Source: Prevotella sp. | Lineage (GTDB): Bacteria; Bacteroidota; Bacteroidia; Bacteroidales; Dysgonomonadaceae | Length of the DNA: 41,891 nt | Direction: 5' to 3' | NCBI GenBank assembly: GCA_031285625.1 | Contig: JAITVV010000085.1 | Span: 1-41,891 of the forward strand | In this document: positions 27,361 through 36,712 of the stretch, piece after piece | Numbering within the stretch: the first letter of the stretch is position 1 | Layout of the letters: the number at the start of each line of letters is the position of its first letter | Made by a program: the position numbers and the translations under genes | The notes under the pieces: generated by a model | Database searches by the model: none | Told to the model about the DNA's origin: nothing | The model's input: only the letters and a program-made list of their open reading frames with translations

Positions 27361-28680
27361 TTATTTAATCTTCATCTTTTCAGCATCCCAATATATTGGA
27401 GCATCTTTTTCGTAGCTTTCATAGCTTAACAGAGCTACGGCAGCACAACGTACACCGTAAAGGGTATCTGCAATAAGTGGATTGTTACCTCTGATCTTTT
27501 GGAAGAAATTGTAGAAATGTTCATAATGGGCACCTCTATATCCGTCTTTTACACTGAATATACATTCGCGGGAAGAGACCATCTTAGGCTCTTGCAACCG
27601 ATCTTGTATTTCTTGTAATGCATTAAATTGAGAGGTATCTATATCTCCGGTTGTTTTTAATGTTACCTTATCCCAGGTTACATTCATAACTCCTTTTTCA
27701 CCAATAATATTAAAATCTGTGCTACCCCATTTATTGGAAATCCCATCCACCATATTTGCACCTAACGACATAGTAAATGCACCTAATCCGTTTTTGTCGG
27801 GATAATCAAAATATCCGAGCATTACATCTGGCGTATTTTGATATCCGGCATTATAGTGTCGTATTCCCCCTGTTGTATAAATCTTTTCAGGACCGTTTGT
27901 ATTCATTATATAGTGAATGCTGGATATAACATGTACGAATAGATCCCCAGCCAGACCTGTTCCGTATTCTTTCCAGTTTCTCCAGTAGAAAAAGTGCTGA
28001 GGGGTAAATCCAATTTTAGGAGCCTTCCCTAGAAATTGATCCCACCAAATGGTTTTTTCATTGGCATCTGAAGGAATGGGATAATTATCTATCTGTCCCG
28101 GTGCTGCTGTAAATTGTCCGTCTATATAATTTACCTTTCCCAGTATTCCTGCCTGAATGATCAACCTGGCTATATTGTTCCCTAAGGAGGTCATTCCCTG
28201 ACTTCCTGTTTGAAATATTTTTCCTGTCTTTTTCTGTGCTTCGATGAGAGCGGCACCTTCATTTATTTTATGGATTACAGGCTTTTCACAGTAAACATGT
28301 TTACCTGCATTCATGGCTTCAATTGCAATTGGCTGATGCCAGTGGTCAGGTGTACCTATTAATACTGCATCTACATTCTTTAGCTTCAGTATTTCCTTAT
28401 AATCTTTTGTAGTGAATATATCCTGCCCCCAGTTTTGTTTTGCTTTTTCCAGACGGACATCATATAAGTCACAGGCAGCAATGAGCTTAACTCCGTCTAC
28501 CGAAACAGCAGTGTGAGCATCTGCTGTACCCATACCACCTGCTCCTATCAGGGCTATTTTAATTATATCTTTATTTTCTGTTATATTTTTATCCCGACTC
28601 AAGACCAGTTGGGGAAAAGCAGCCAATGCTGTTCCACTAACCAGAAATTTTTTAATAAAGTGTCTTCTGTTATTTTTCAT
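27361..28680 (-). CDS. Secreted Gfo/Idh/MocA-family oxidoreductase
   Basis: A 439-residue protein with a Tat-like start (MKNNRRHFIKKFLVSGTALA). The NAD(P) loop is ALIGAGGMGTAD (43-54), and the conserved EKP motif is at 132-134 (VYCEKPV), which marks a typical dehydrogenase rather than GH109. The rest matches the large secreted subgroup of Bacteroidota that oxidises sugar units, often at C3. With the DUF1080 protein two genes downstream it could make and break 3-keto-glycosides. It is the first enzyme gene after the surface-binding module and follows a 116-base gap with a hairpin. Confidence 0.88.
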   Translation of the reverse strand: MKNNRRHFIKKFLVSGTALAAFPQLVLSRDKNITENKDIIKIALIGAGGMGTADAHTAVSVDGVKLIAACDLYDVRLEKAKQNWGQDIFTTKDYKEILKLKNVDAVLIGTPDHWHQPIAIEAMNAGKHVYCEKPVIHKINEGAALIEAQKKTGKIFQTGSQGMTSLGNNIARLIIQAGILGKVNYIDGQFTAAPGQIDNYPIPSDANEKTIWWDQFLGKAPKIGFTPQHFFYWRNWKEYGTGLAGDLFVHVISSIHYIMNTNGPEKIYTTGGIRHYNAGYQNTPDVMLGYFDYPDKNGLGAFTMSLGANMVDGISNKWGSTDFNIIGEKGVMNVTWDKVTLKTTGDIDTSQFNALQEIQDRLQEPKMVSSRECIFSVKDGYRGAHYEHFYNFFQKIRGNNPLIADTLYGVRCAAVALLSYESYEKDAPIYWDAEKMKIK

Positions 28681-28735
28681 TTATTCGGTATTGAAAGATG
28701 AATATTTATTCAATATGAGACAAGAGAGGTTAAAT

Positions 28736-28769
28736 ATCCGGCCGTTATATATAATGCTAACGACCGGAT
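28736..28769 (-). other. Intercistronic hairpin between the binding module and the enzyme module
   Basis: ATCCGGCCGTTA (28736-28747) pairs with TAACGACCGGAT (28758-28769), 11 of 12 positions paired, with a ten-base loop. No T run follows in the minus direction. It lies in the 116-base gap after the DUF1735 gene and could set lower expression of the enzyme genes than of susCD by processing or attenuation. Confidence 0.65.
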
Positions 28770-28796
28770 TACTTAAAACTATTTATGACATGGGCA

Positions 28797-30185
28797 TTAT
28801 TCCAATTCTAATCCTTTTACATAGATTTCTGCAATAGAAATATGAGGAGGATTATTACTTTCAGTTACAATACATTTCAGATAGCGGGCTTTGGTTGTTT
28901 TAATATTACTATTCTTAGAAAGTTCAGTATTAGATATAGGGCCAAAATCGATAGTAGTAGCCGGTTGATAAGTTTGATTGTCCAGACTTAATTCCATTAC
29001 CATTTTTCGGGTCGCAGTATTGGCCGCACCGGTTTCCCAATTAGTTCTTCTAATAACTTCCAGAGCCATTACATCATATTCTTTTTTCATATCTATGATG
29101 ATATGATGAGGTAAGTCAGGAATACCGTTTCCATCGTCTCTCCATTGGCTATGCCAGTAAGTCTCTGTATCTCCATCCAATACGGCTCCCTTTCCTCCAC
29201 CATCATCAGGTTGTTCGGAAGAACATTCAATTATCTCCCAACCAGTTCTGTCTAGGTTCTCAGGTAAGAATGAAACACGTATCAAGTACAAATCGGCATC
29301 AGGATTTATCTTATTCTGAGAAACAGATGTAATCCGTAACGGTAGTAGATATTCCCCAAAGAGATTTGTATCGCCATCAACCAGACCTTGTTTCAGTATT
29401 TCATATTGGAAAGACCCTTCGTTCAGGTTTTCTTTAATGACTTTTGTTTCTGATATTAATTTATAAGCGGCTTCAGGCAATAGCTTGTAAGCTGTTCCAT
29501 TCTCATTATTATATTTCTCTACTGCTGGTGCATCAACTACTATCTCAAAATCTAAGTTCCATTTATTATTATATGTTGTTATCACTTTGGTTGCAAACTG
29601 CAATACATCCGGAGAGTCAGGGTTTAATGCATGCACATTAATTGATATGCCCGGATCTTTAAACTGGAAGTAAGGTTGATAAACAACAGGTGCTATCAGG
29701 GAGAATAACCTTTCATCTTCAGCTGCTATAGATTCGTTTGCAACTTCTGCCCTGATAGGAATTACATACTCTGCATTACCTTCCCCTTGTAATAGAGCAA
29801 TACCATCAGCATTGAACTCAATGGGGAATAAAGCCCTGTAATCTTTTGAAGACAATGTCATCTGTGTTGTCTTCATGGTATAAAGGTCTGCAGGCATGAG
29901 TTTATAAGCAGTTCCGTTTTCTAGATTATAACTTGTCAGATATGACTCATCAACAATGAGCTTTACATCAGACGATTGTTGCCCTACACCGCTTTTGATA
30001 ACTTCAAAGGAATAGGTAAATCCCTCCCAGTTGAATACTTTTACCTCGTTATAACTCGGTTTAAGTACATATATTGAGTCGTCTACCATATTGTGCATCC
30101 TATTATCTATACAGGCTGTATGAATAAAAAGTAACAACAAGGTGAAAACTACTATTTTTAAATGTGATTTCATATTATTTATCAT
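28797..30185 (-). CDS. Surface lipoprotein with DUF1735 repeats and C-terminal F5/8-type domain (SusE-position glycan binder)
   Basis: A 462-residue lipoprotein (IHTAC, Cys25 from this start; a second Met at residue 5 is an equally good start). Two DUF1735 (BT_3987-like) repeats span about 35-165 and 175-305, each with the ENGTAYKLLP-type motif (92-101 and 230-239 area). The end (about 320-460) is a discoidin/F5-8C-like domain with TYWHSQWRDD and DLPHHIIIDM. Proteins at this place in PULs bind glycan at the cell surface beside SusC/SusD. No catalytic motif is seen. The gene starts 10 bases after susD. Confidence 0.85.
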   Translation of the reverse strand: MINNMKSHLKIVVFTLLLLFIHTACIDNRMHNMVDDSIYVLKPSYNEVKVFNWEGFTYSFEVIKSGVGQQSSDVKLIVDESYLTSYNLENGTAYKLMPADLYTMKTTQMTLSSKDYRALFPIEFNADGIALLQGEGNAEYVIPIRAEVANESIAAEDERLFSLIAPVVYQPYFQFKDPGISINVHALNPDSPDVLQFATKVITTYNNKWNLDFEIVVDAPAVEKYNNENGTAYKLLPEAAYKLISETKVIKENLNEGSFQYEILKQGLVDGDTNLFGEYLLPLRITSVSQNKINPDADLYLIRVSFLPENLDRTGWEIIECSSEQPDDGGGKGAVLDGDTETYWHSQWRDDGNGIPDLPHHIIIDMKKEYDVMALEVIRRTNWETGAANTATRKMVMELSLDNQTYQPATTIDFGPISNTELSKNSNIKTTKARYLKCIVTESNNPPHISIAEIYVKGLELE

Positions 30186-30195
30186 GCTTTAAATG

Positions 30196-32031
30196 TTACC
30201 ATCCGTAATTCTGTGTAAAATTCACCATCTCTGCCTGTTGTTCCTGATGAATAGGGAAAAAGTAGTGTCTGTCCTTGAAAACCATATCTTGGTTGAACAC
30301 AGCATCTGTTCTAGCCCATGAATCTTCGTAATTGTATGCCATCACATTTCTACCGAAACGTCTTCCGTTAAATTCTTTCGGAGCAGTCATACAGGTTCGG
30401 ATATCATAATAACGTTGATTTTCAAAAGCAAGCTCTACCATGCGTTCTTTGGCTATAAGTTCTCTTAACAGGTTTTGGTTGCCTTTTACTTCCGGATATG
30501 CTTCCTCTAGTTTATTAAGGTTTACTCTGGCTCTGATCAGATTTACATATTTAAGAGCTTCTGCTTCATCACGGTTAGGCTTTTCATTACACGCCTCGGC
30601 ATAGTTCAGATAGATCTCAGCCAGCCGTGCCAGAGGTTGTACGTATGTACCCCATTTGTTATCTTCGTGATTATTTGTAGGATCACTCATTCTCCGCCAC
30701 AGGTAACCTACTTTGACACAATCTCCTGCACCTGTATAAGTTGAGGTACCTCCATTAAAGAAAGTTATAAGTTTATCACCTTTGTACCTGTTGATCCAGT
30801 ACATACCGCTTGATAATACGGATGCATAAAAACGTGCATCACGTCCAACTACACTGTTATGTGCTTTAATCGAAGCATATGATTCTATAGGGTGTGTCCA
30901 TGGTTCTGTAAATCCTTCGTCTGTATAACCCGAAAGCGGATCGATAATAGGGGCTCCATTATTTTGATATCCGGTTACAGGGAATCTTCCGGATTTTGCC
31001 ATAGGATAAGTATCTACCAGTTTGATGGAAGGGCAATAACCTCCATAACCTTCTAATACAGCACGTGGAGGTGCAGCTCTGACAGCATAATCCCATGCAC
31101 TACTTCTATGTCTACCCCAGATGATTTCATCATTCCACTGTTCAAAAAGTATTCCCATATAGGATCTGATGCCTTTGAGGAAAGGATCTGTTTCTTTTGT
31201 ATCCTGATATAGTGAATATCTTCCAAGATCGATTACATCTTTTGCTGCTTTTGCTGCTGCTTCCCATTTTTGTGGATCGGGTGACTGAGGGAATAAGTAT
31301 TCACCATCTTTGTTTGTAAGTCCTTTGTACAGATCGCATCCATTGAAAAGAGGACGTGCAGCATAAAGCATCAGTCGCGATTTAATTGCCATTACGGCGC
31401 CTTTAGTAACACGCCCGTACCATGCTTCATCGGTAATCTCATCAGGCAAAACTTCTATGGCTTTATTAAATTCATCTAGTATAAAGTTATAATTTACATC
31501 AAAAGAGTGCCTGTCTATATCTTCACCTTTAGTAGTATCATCTGATTCTTCGTCTCCCCATACATATACAGGACCATATTTACGAAGCATCATAAAATAA
31601 AGATATGCTCTTAAAAAACGAGCTTCAGCTTGCATTACATTGCGTGTGTTTTCATCGAGCTCCTTACACAAATGGACATTATTTATAAATATGGAGGATT
31701 GTTTGATCCCTTGGTAATTAAATACCCATGTTTTATATTGCCAGTGGGCTGTACCCCATGTTCCATTATTCAGGTCCACATAATCCAATGAGAGCCACGA
31801 AAAAGAGCCTTCATCACTGCGTGCTACGACACTTCCTTCGTTATCATGAGGCAACCAGTCATGAGGCAAATATGAATAGACATTCGCCAGGTAATTTTCT
31901 GTAGTTTCTCTTTTGCTGAAAGTTTCTTCTAATGTTAATGCTTGTTTTAAATCAACACTTAGGTAATCCTCACATGAAGAAAAGCCTAAAACAAGCAATA
32001 AAATCATTAAATATATTCTTACGTTTTTCAT
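30196..32031 (-). CDS. SusD/RagB-family outer-membrane glycan-binding lipoprotein
   Basis: A 611-residue lipoprotein (LGFSSC, Cys20). The N-terminal tetratricopeptide-like helices include MQAEARFLRAYLYFMMLRKY, the usual SusD signature, and the C-terminal region has LAEIYLNYAEACNE and LIAKERMVELAFENQRYYDI, both conserved in the RagB/SusD family. It forms the lid on the SusC barrel and captures glycan. It begins 12 bases after susC, the normal pairing. Binding specificity cannot be read from the sequence; downstream enzymes point to Gal/GalNAc/GlcNAc/Fuc glycans. Confidence 0.95.
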   Translation of the reverse strand: MKNVRIYLMILLLVLGFSSCEDYLSVDLKQALTLEETFSKRETTENYLANVYSYLPHDWLPHDNEGSVVARSDEGSFSWLSLDYVDLNNGTWGTAHWQYKTWVFNYQGIKQSSIFINNVHLCKELDENTRNVMQAEARFLRAYLYFMMLRKYGPVYVWGDEESDDTTKGEDIDRHSFDVNYNFILDEFNKAIEVLPDEITDEAWYGRVTKGAVMAIKSRLMLYAARPLFNGCDLYKGLTNKDGEYLFPQSPDPQKWEAAAKAAKDVIDLGRYSLYQDTKETDPFLKGIRSYMGILFEQWNDEIIWGRHRSSAWDYAVRAAPPRAVLEGYGGYCPSIKLVDTYPMAKSGRFPVTGYQNNGAPIIDPLSGYTDEGFTEPWTHPIESYASIKAHNSVVGRDARFYASVLSSGMYWINRYKGDKLITFFNGGTSTYTGAGDCVKVGYLWRRMSDPTNNHEDNKWGTYVQPLARLAEIYLNYAEACNEKPNRDEAEALKYVNLIRARVNLNKLEEAYPEVKGNQNLLRELIAKERMVELAFENQRYYDIRTCMTAPKEFNGRRFGRNVMAYNYEDSWARTDAVFNQDMVFKDRHYFFPIHQEQQAEMVNFTQNYGW

Positions 32032-32043
32032 TGTATGGTATTG

Positions 32044-35000
32044 TTAGAAATTAATATTCATTCCAAAATTTATCGTTTTCATATTCGGATATCGGTTTCC
32101 ACTGTCTGTATCCAGTTCAGGATCCCATAGTTTAAATTTAGAGAAAGTAAATAGGTTTACTCCCTGCATATAAACTCTGACAGTAGACATTCCGAATTTC
32201 TTCGTAATAGCACGTGGTATGGTATATCCAAAGTCTATGTTTTTCAAACGCATAAGACTAACATCTCTTTGATTCATTGTTGAGTTTTGCATGTTGTTAG
32301 AACTAATAGCCATTGCCATACGTGGATATTTAGCGTTTGGATTGGGATTATTCAAAGACCATCTACCTTCTGCTACTTCTGCATAAATCTGTCCTAGCCC
32401 TATTTTATTATTAACCGTTCCATGGAAGTTAGATCCGGAAACAAAGCGTGTAGCTTTAGCATTTCCCTGGAAGAAAACAGATAAATCGAAATTTTTCCAC
32501 CCGGCAGATACGCCGAATCCATAAGTGATTTGTGGAACACTATGATAGCCAATTGCGATCATGTCTTTGTTATCAACAACGCCATCTCCGTTTATATCTT
32601 TATATTTCACATCTCCCGGACGAACATCCCCATATAGCTGTTTCGGACTGTTATCTATATCCTCTTGCGATTCGAATAAGCCAAGAGCAACAAGTCCCCT
32701 TTGTTGTCCCCAGACCATCCCTACCTCTTCTTGGTACGGCCATACCGGAGTTGGTTTATCATCATAAAGTTTGGTGTTTACGTTATATGTAAGATTACCG
32801 CGTGCAGAAAGAAACAGGTCCTTATTAACTTGCTGGTTATATTCTAAAGACATATCGAAACCTTCATTTTTCATTTTCCCTATATTAAGCTGCCTTTGAA
32901 CATTGAGACCAACAACAGAAGGAATACTTTGCTGTTCAATATATATACCAGTCCTTTTTTCATAGAAATAATCTGCATGGAGAGTTACTTTATCAAAAAA
33001 TCCCAGTTCTATTCCCAGATTGGTTTTATCTGCTTCTTCCCAAGTTACTCCGTCATTTCCTTTACGCCCTGTGGCCAATCCTCTCAGCCAGTTTTGCCCG
33101 GCATTACCAAAGGTAAATCCACGCTCATCACTCCATGCCATTTCTGTATAGAAAGCAAAGCGTCTTTCGTCATTACTACTACGATCGCCTATTACATCAT
33201 TTCCGATCTTACCGCGTGAAGCTTTTAATTTGAGTAAAGAGACTATGGGTCTTATTTTCTCAAAATAACTCTCGTTACTTACCAAATATCCAACAGCAAG
33301 AGATGGGAAAAAACCAAATTTTTTACCAGGAGAGAAATTTTCTGATCCATTATATCCGAAGTTACCTTCTATAAAGTAAGTATCTTTGAAAGAGTAGGTG
33401 AGACGACCTGCTATACCTTGGTTACGATAAGGAAAGGATTTGGTCAGGTTTGCCGGAAGATTCAAGTTTCGTTCACGCATATTAAAGAGAAACATTCCAC
33501 CAACGCGATGTTTTTCATCAAATATATTGTTGTATGTTATCGAACCTTCAAAGTCCATACTTCGTTCATTACTTGAACCATTCCACGTCTCGGAAGTCAT
33601 ATAATCGTTACCTATGCTGTTTTGCTTAAATATTAAATTTCCGTCTTTATCTCTGCCTGTTGCATAATAAGTGGATGGTGCTTTTTTTCTTAAAACAGCA
33701 GCACTATTTTTTGCATCCCATGCAAATTTCAGGTTTAATTCGAGTCCTTTTGTAACAAGGTCTGAGAGATCTTGCGAAACACTGAATAGCGTTTGAGTAC
33801 TATTCCAGAAATCCTGAACATATCCTGTTTGATTGAGCGTCATCCATGGGTTGGAACCAAGTGGAGGAGTAGCATATGTTCCATCCGAGTAGATTGTCGG
33901 TGTAGCTATATTCGGTACAGTAAGCATGTATGCCCACATATCTCCGTTTGGTCTGTTTTTTGTTTCATACATATTTGCTAAACTTACACTCAGAACGGTA
34001 GACGGAGTCAGGTTTACATCAAAATTCGAACGGAAATTATAGCGTTTGTAATTTAATGTAGGATTATAACTTTTCCCTTTTTTTGCATTAAATATTCCAT
34101 TCTCAAAATATAATGAACCGGCTACATAATAACGTAAAATCTTACTACCTCCTGATACATTGAAATTAACCCGTTGTAAGTCTGTCGATTCTTTAAATAT
34201 TTCATCTACCCAATCCACATTCGGATATAAATCAGGATCATATCCTGTAAGATATCTTCTTTTGTCTTCCTCTGTGTAGGCAAGGTTTCCTGAGGATTCT
34301 AAACTAATATCATTGTAATAGTCAATCCATTGTCCGGCGCTTGCCAGTTTGGGTTTTCTTACAGGGGCAGTAATTCCATATTCTATTCTGGTATTGATTT
34401 GTAGTTTTCCTTCTTTTCCTCTTTTGGTAGTAATTAATACTACACCATTGGCACCTCTTACTCCATATACAGCGGTAGCTGTAGCATCTTTGAGAATGGA
34501 AAAAGATTCTATATCTTCCGGATCTACCAAGTCCAGAGATCTTTCAATACCATCTACCAGAACAAGAGGAGAGCCTCCATTTCCGAAAGTACTGATACCC
34601 CTGATCCAAAAATCGGCTCCTGCTCCTGGCTCTCCTGAACGCTGTACTCCTACAACTCCTGCTATCTGACCTGCCAGACTGGTACTTATTTTTCCAACAG
34701 GTTTTTTTAGATTATCAACAGAAACTGTAGAAATAGAACCTATAACGCTTTCTTTCTTTTGTTTACCAAAAGCAACCACCTGCACTTCTGCAAGTTCATC
34801 AACTTTAGGCTCCATCTTTATAAAGACCTCTTGCTGTGAGCCTACAGTAATGGTTTGGTCTTGGTAACCAAGAAATGTGAATTTGATTTTATCGGTGCTC
34901 TTCACTTCAATTTCAAATGATCCGTCAACATCTGTCAGAACACCACGTGTACTTCCTACAACTACAATTGTAACTCCAGGCATAGGATCCCCATTCTCAT

Positions 35001-35436
35001 CAACTACTTTACCTTTTATCTTACCTGCTTGTTTAACTTCTTCTCGGGCTTTTACAGCAGGGGGAGCGATAGTAGGGATATTTCTTTGTGTGATTATTAT
35101 CTGTCTGTCATCAATCTCATAAGATAGATTTGTTCCCGCAAATAACTTATCTAATATTTTATCAATAGTCTGATTTTTTATGTCAATAAAAACTTTTTGC
35201 TTGTGATTTATTAGATTGTCATAATAAAGAAAAACAAATTCACTTTTGCTTTCAATTTCCGCAAAGACCTCTTTAAAGGTTTTGTTCTCAGCCTTAATTG
35301 TCAGGGTTTTTACTTGGGCATAGGGTGAATTTCCTGTCGTGGCATACACAACAGACCCTACAAAAAGGCACATAATTAACAATAGTTTTCTCTTAATGGA
35401 TAGGCATACCCATTTGGCATTAGAAAGGTTTTTCAT
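32044..35436 (-). CDS. SusC/RagA-family TonB-dependent transporter with STN signalling domain
   Basis: A 1130-residue outer-membrane transporter. After the signal region (about 17-33) comes an STN domain (about 43-117, KTLTIKAENKTFKEVFAEI), then a carboxypeptidase-regulatory-like domain (about 138-210, GKVVDENGDPMPGVTI), a TonB-box area near 216-224 (EVQVVAFGK) and the plug (about 225-340) with VLVDGIERSLDLVDPEDIES and SILKDATATAVYGVRGANG, both diagnostic of SusC. The 22-strand barrel fills the rest. The STN domain contacts FecR-type anti-sigma proteins, and a fecR/ECF pair lies directly upstream. It imports oligosaccharides with TonB-derived energy. Confidence 0.96.
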   Translation of the reverse strand: MKNLSNAKWVCLSIKRKLLLIMCLFVGSVVYATTGNSPYAQVKTLTIKAENKTFKEVFAEIESKSEFVFLYYDNLINHKQKVFIDIKNQTIDKILDKLFAGTNLSYEIDDRQIIITQRNIPTIAPPAVKAREEVKQAGKIKGKVVDENGDPMPGVTIVVVGSTRGVLTDVDGSFEIEVKSTDKIKFTFLGYQDQTITVGSQQEVFIKMEPKVDELAEVQVVAFGKQKKESVIGSISTVSVDNLKKPVGKISTSLAGQIAGVVGVQRSGEPGAGADFWIRGISTFGNGGSPLVLVDGIERSLDLVDPEDIESFSILKDATATAVYGVRGANGVVLITTKRGKEGKLQINTRIEYGITAPVRKPKLASAGQWIDYYNDISLESSGNLAYTEEDKRRYLTGYDPDLYPNVDWVDEIFKESTDLQRVNFNVSGGSKILRYYVAGSLYFENGIFNAKKGKSYNPTLNYKRYNFRSNFDVNLTPSTVLSVSLANMYETKNRPNGDMWAYMLTVPNIATPTIYSDGTYATPPLGSNPWMTLNQTGYVQDFWNSTQTLFSVSQDLSDLVTKGLELNLKFAWDAKNSAAVLRKKAPSTYYATGRDKDGNLIFKQNSIGNDYMTSETWNGSSNERSMDFEGSITYNNIFDEKHRVGGMFLFNMRERNLNLPANLTKSFPYRNQGIAGRLTYSFKDTYFIEGNFGYNGSENFSPGKKFGFFPSLAVGYLVSNESYFEKIRPIVSLLKLKASRGKIGNDVIGDRSSNDERRFAFYTEMAWSDERGFTFGNAGQNWLRGLATGRKGNDGVTWEEADKTNLGIELGFFDKVTLHADYFYEKRTGIYIEQQSIPSVVGLNVQRQLNIGKMKNEGFDMSLEYNQQVNKDLFLSARGNLTYNVNTKLYDDKPTPVWPYQEEVGMVWGQQRGLVALGLFESQEDIDNSPKQLYGDVRPGDVKYKDINGDGVVDNKDMIAIGYHSVPQITYGFGVSAGWKNFDLSVFFQGNAKATRFVSGSNFHGTVNNKIGLGQIYAEVAEGRWSLNNPNPNAKYPRMAMAISSNNMQNSTMNQRDVSLMRLKNIDFGYTIPRAITKKFGMSTVRVYMQGVNLFTFSKFKLWDPELDTDSGNRYPNMKTINFGMNINF

Positions 35437-35492
35437 ACATTTGTAATGATTTTTTTAATTATACATCTAGAAATTAGTTGAAAAAATCGATT

Positions 35493-35519
35493 CCGGATAA
35501 TAGTACCAGTATTATCCGG
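35493..35519 (-). terminator. Hairpin between the anti-sigma gene and susC
   Basis: CCGGATAATA (35493-35502) pairs perfectly with TATTATCCGG (35510-35519), loop of seven. In the minus direction the stem is followed after five bases by TTTTTT; on the plus strand it is also followed by a T run. It probably ends or weakens the sigma/anti-sigma transcript. Only about 57 bases remain for a susC promoter, which should be read by the cognate ECF sigma. Nothing else was seen in 35437-35597. Confidence 0.7.
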
Positions 35520-35597
35520 TCTTTTTTATAGGCATTTTAATTCATAAAAAAGTGTTTTTCTGGGTTATACATTCATGTTCCGGGACTTATACTAGTA

Positions 35598-36659
35598 TTA
35601 TTTCTCTTTAATTACGATCTTGTTATTATCTTTATAATATGTAATTGGCGCTGTTTTTGATATTGATTTTATTATATCTTCTATATTATCTTTAAGGTCG
35701 AGTTTACCAGATAAAGGCATATTTTTTACAGATTCTTCGAGATCAAAATTTATGTCATAGTACAGATGTAATTTTTCGAAAACTTCGTTCAGGGGCTGAG
35801 ATTTTAGCACGAGTAAATTGTTAATCCAACCTGTATATTCGTAAGTATCGACAGTTTTTTTCTCTCCAAGTCCGTTTTCATCAATAACAATCCTTTGACT
35901 GGGTTTTAATTCGGATTTTTTCCCTTTATAGTCTTTTACATCTACAAGGCCATTGACCAGTACAACGGAAGATTCCATGCTCTTATAAGTGCATATATTG
36001 AATGATGTACCTAAAACCTGAACATCAAATTGGTTTGTTTTAACAATAAATGGGACTTTCTTATTATGTTTTACTTCAAGGTAAACTTCCCCATCTACAA
36101 AGATCTCTCTTTTCTTTTCTGTGAAATTGCGGGGATATACAACTTTAGTTCCTGAATTAACCCATAGTTTGGATTCATCGGACAATATTACTTGTATACG
36201 TTTTCCTTTGGGCACTATTATTTGATTATACTCTATTTCATCTGCTTTTTGCTTTTCGGTATTAGTTTTATAGGTTTCCGATTGAAGTGATATGGTACCA
36301 CTCTTGGAATATGTAACAATAGAGTCAGATTTAATATTGATTTGTTCATCATCAGATAGCACTAAAAGAATATCTTCGGTCTCTGTAGATATAGAATTTG
36401 CTATATTCTTTATATGATCAACCTGAGGAACAAATAATTTATCTTTTCCAATCCAGATTATACTAAATATTATAGCAGCAGATGCAGCGGCAGTAATTAT
36501 AAATCTGAGTCGCCGTGATTTTTTATCAACTTTTACTTTGTGTTCTATCTCATGCCAGAGATCGTCTTTTTCCTGCTGGCTGGCAATTCTTTCTTTTTCT
36601 CGGAAAAAGTTAATTAGGCGTCGGGCAACTTTATCTATATTTGTTTTTTCTTCTTTCAT
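35598..36659 (-). CDS. FecR-family anti-sigma factor
   Basis: A 353-residue single-pass membrane protein. The cytoplasmic N-terminus (1-50) binds the sigma factor; the membrane helix is about 51-71 (FIITAAASAAIIFSIIWIG). In the periplasm, a FecR domain (about 140-245) shows IIVPKGKRIQVILSDESKLW and VNSGTKVVYPRNF with GEVYLEVKHNKKVPFIV, and a C-terminal DUF4974 domain follows (about 280-350, LNEVFEKLHLYYDINFD). It holds the ECF sigma inactive until the STN domain of SusC signals substrate binding. It starts 53 bases after the sigma gene. Confidence 0.94.
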   Translation of the reverse strand: MKEEKTNIDKVARRLINFFREKERIASQQEKDDLWHEIEHKVKVDKKSRRLRFIITAAASAAIIFSIIWIGKDKLFVPQVDHIKNIANSISTETEDILLVLSDDEQINIKSDSIVTYSKSGTISLQSETYKTNTEKQKADEIEYNQIIVPKGKRIQVILSDESKLWVNSGTKVVYPRNFTEKKREIFVDGEVYLEVKHNKKVPFIVKTNQFDVQVLGTSFNICTYKSMESSVVLVNGLVDVKDYKGKKSELKPSQRIVIDENGLGEKKTVDTYEYTGWINNLLVLKSQPLNEVFEKLHLYYDINFDLEESVKNMPLSGKLDLKDNIEDIIKSISKTAPITYYKDNNKIVIKEK

Positions 36660-36712
36660 TCCAGTGTGTTTCTATATATAGTACGGATGAAAGAAAAAAA
36701 GCTACTCATTTT

